Shown here piece by piece: positions 63,019 to 64,000 of a stretch of 64,000 nucleotides of DNA. Position 1 is the stretch's first letter. Every line of letters starts with the position of its first letter. The DNA comes from Gammaproteobacteria bacterium (GTDB lineage: Bacteria > Pseudomonadota > Gammaproteobacteria > Nevskiales > Nevskiaceae). Under the pieces are notes generated by a model that did not search any database, was not told the origin of the DNA, and was given only the letters and a program-made list of their open reading frames with translations. The stretch is taken from positions 1 through 64,000 of the forward strand of contig JAPLSB010000002.1 of NCBI GenBank assembly GCA_026398875.1, written 5' to 3'. The position numbers and the translations under genes were made by a program.

Positions 63019-64000
63019 ATGTTCAAGATCAAGACGCTGAACAACATTTCGGTCCTCGGGCTCGAGCGCCTGCCGCGCGCGCGCTACGAGGTGTCGTCGG
63101 ACATCGCGCACCCGGACGCGCTGCTGCTGCGTTCGGCGGACCTGCACAAGGTGGAGATTCCGGCGACGGTGCGGGCAATCGGCCGGGCCGGTGCCGGGAC
63201 CAACAATATCCCGGTGGCCCTGATGAGCCAGCGCGGCGTGCCGGTGTTCAATGCGCCCGGCGCCAACGCCAACGCGGTCAAGGAACTGGTGCTGGCGTCG
63301 ATGTTCTTGGCGGCGCGCAACATCGCGCCGTCGTTGGCCTTTGTCGCGGGTCTGAAGGGCACCGATGCCGAACTGCACAAGCGGGTCGAGGACGGCAAGA
63401 AGAACTTTGTCGGCATGGAGCTGCCGGGCCGCACGCTCGGCGTGATCGGCCTCGGTGCGATCGGCGTGAAGGTCGCCAATGCCGCGCTCGATCTCGGCAT
63501 GAAGGTCTACGGCTTCGATCCGGCGATGACCGTGCAGAACGCATGGCAGCTGAACTCCGGCGTGATTCAGGCGCTGTCGGTCGATGATCTGGTGTCGAAG
63601 TCGCAGTTCATCTCGGTGCACGTGCCGCTGCTCGATGCCACGCGCGGCCTGATCAATGCCGAGCGCATCCAGCTGATGCAGAAGCCGGGCGTGCTGCTGA
63701 ACTTCGCGCGCGCCGAAATCATCGATGAGGACGCGGTGCTCGCCGGTCTCAAGTCCGGCGCGCTGCAGGCGTATGCCTGCGATTTTCCGAGCAACCGGCT
63801 GGCCGGCAACCCGAAAGTGATCGCCACGCCGCATCTCGGTGCCTCCACCGCTGAAGCCGAAGACAACTGCGCGATCATGGTCGCCGACCAGCTGCGCGAG
63901 TTCCTCGAAACCGGCAACGTCCGCAACTCGGTCAATTTCCCGGAAGCCGTGATGCCGCTGCTGCCGGGCAAGCAGCGCCTGACCATCGTCAACGCCAACG
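63019..64000 (+). CDS. serA: D-3-phosphoglycerate dehydrogenase, 5' part
   Basis: 327 codons from ATG 63019 to the window edge; the 3' end is missing. The substrate-binding domain has LLLRSADLHKVEIP and RAIGRAGAGTNNIPV; the Rossmann domain has LGVIGLGAIGVKVANAALDL, then SVHVPLLDATRGLINAERI and the catalytic His in IATPHLGASTAEAEDNCAIM. It oxidises 3-phosphoglycerate to 3-phosphohydroxypyruvate, the substrate of SerC encoded just upstream. The short N-terminus (no extra domain) and presence of sequence after HLGAS fit the type with a C-terminal ACT domain outside the window. Confidence 0.93.
   Translation, partial: MFKIKTLNNISVLGLERLPRARYEVSSDIAHPDALLLRSADLHKVEIPATVRAIGRAGAGTNNIPVALMSQRGVPVFNAPGANANAVKELVLASMFLAARNIAPSLAFVAGLKGTDAELHKRVEDGKKNFVGMELPGRTLGVIGLGAIGVKVANAALDLGMKVYGFDPAMTVQNAWQLNSGVIQALSVDDLVSKSQFISVHVPLLDATRGLINAERIQLMQKPGVLLNFARAEIIDEDAVLAGLKSGALQAYACDFPSNRLAGNPKVIATPHLGASTAEAEDNCAIMVADQLREFLETGNVRNSVNFPEAVMPLLPGKQRLTIVNAN

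Overview
The window is about 64 kb of GC-rich bacterial chromosome. The housekeeping gene orders (uvrC-pgsA-tRNAs; bcp-gcvR-dapA-lipoprotein-tRNA-Ser; gyrA-serC-serA), a PepSY-phoP-phoQ operon, and a DksA with a long Lys/Ala-rich N-terminal extension and degenerate zinc finger all point to a gammaproteobacterium near the Xanthomonadales/Nevskiales. The many acyl-CoA synthetases, an acyl-CoA dehydrogenase, a desaturase and a Baeyer-Villiger-type monooxygenase fit a Nevskia/Solimonas-like lipid or hydrocarbon degrader. This placement is inference; no rRNA gene is present.

Layout. Positions 1-1866 are the distal end of an integron cassette array: three readable attC sites, a fourth decayed one, and five cassette ORFs, one cut by the window edge and two broken by point mutations. 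The integrase is not in the window. Positions 2328-5858 carry a membrane protein resembling styrene oxide isomerase, then the PepSY-phoP-phoQ group and a glycine-zipper protein. Positions 5982-20463 hold transport and lipid-metabolism genes: an MHS-type permease, AtoE, a serine-hydrolase-like lipoprotein, an AIM24-family protein, PrpF, a transglutaminase-like protein, an acyl-CoA dehydrogenase divergent from an acyl-CoA synthetase with a GNAT, a secreted subtilase, an AraC-type regulator and a desaturase.

Positions 22238-35083 are one long minus-strand purine-catabolism operon read from right to left: ene-reductase, uraH, xdhA, xdhB, xdhC, puuD, guaD, puuE, uraD-allC fusion, and a second M20 hydrolase. 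Most neighbours overlap by 1-7 bp. Together they can take guanine/xanthine through urate, 5-hydroxyisourate, OHCU and allantoin to allantoate and beyond. Positions 35491-40297 return to fatty-acid-type genes: an acyl-CoA synthetase closely similar to the one at 14186, a thiolase-like/crotonase fusion, and a SRPBCC protein.

Positions 40369-64000 are mostly core genome: uvrC, pgsA, tRNA-Gly/Cys/Gly, transport and oxidoreductase genes, tRNA-Arg and tRNA-Leu, dksA (split by a frameshift at an A10 tract) divergent from epmA, a TauE-type exporter, a PIN-PhoH ATPase, bcp, gcvR, dapA, tRNA-Ser, a small kinase, an NYN nuclease, ATP sulfurylase, gyrA, serC and the start of serA. An intergenic inverted repeat built from CGCAAAGACG-type modules occurs twice (8723-8815 and 62895-62979).

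The strongest leads are the dksA frameshift at a textbook A AAA AAG slippery heptamer, the styrene-oxide-isomerase-like protein beside the integron, the second M20 hydrolase in the purine operon, and the thiolase-like/crotonase fusion that lacks the thiolase nucleophile.
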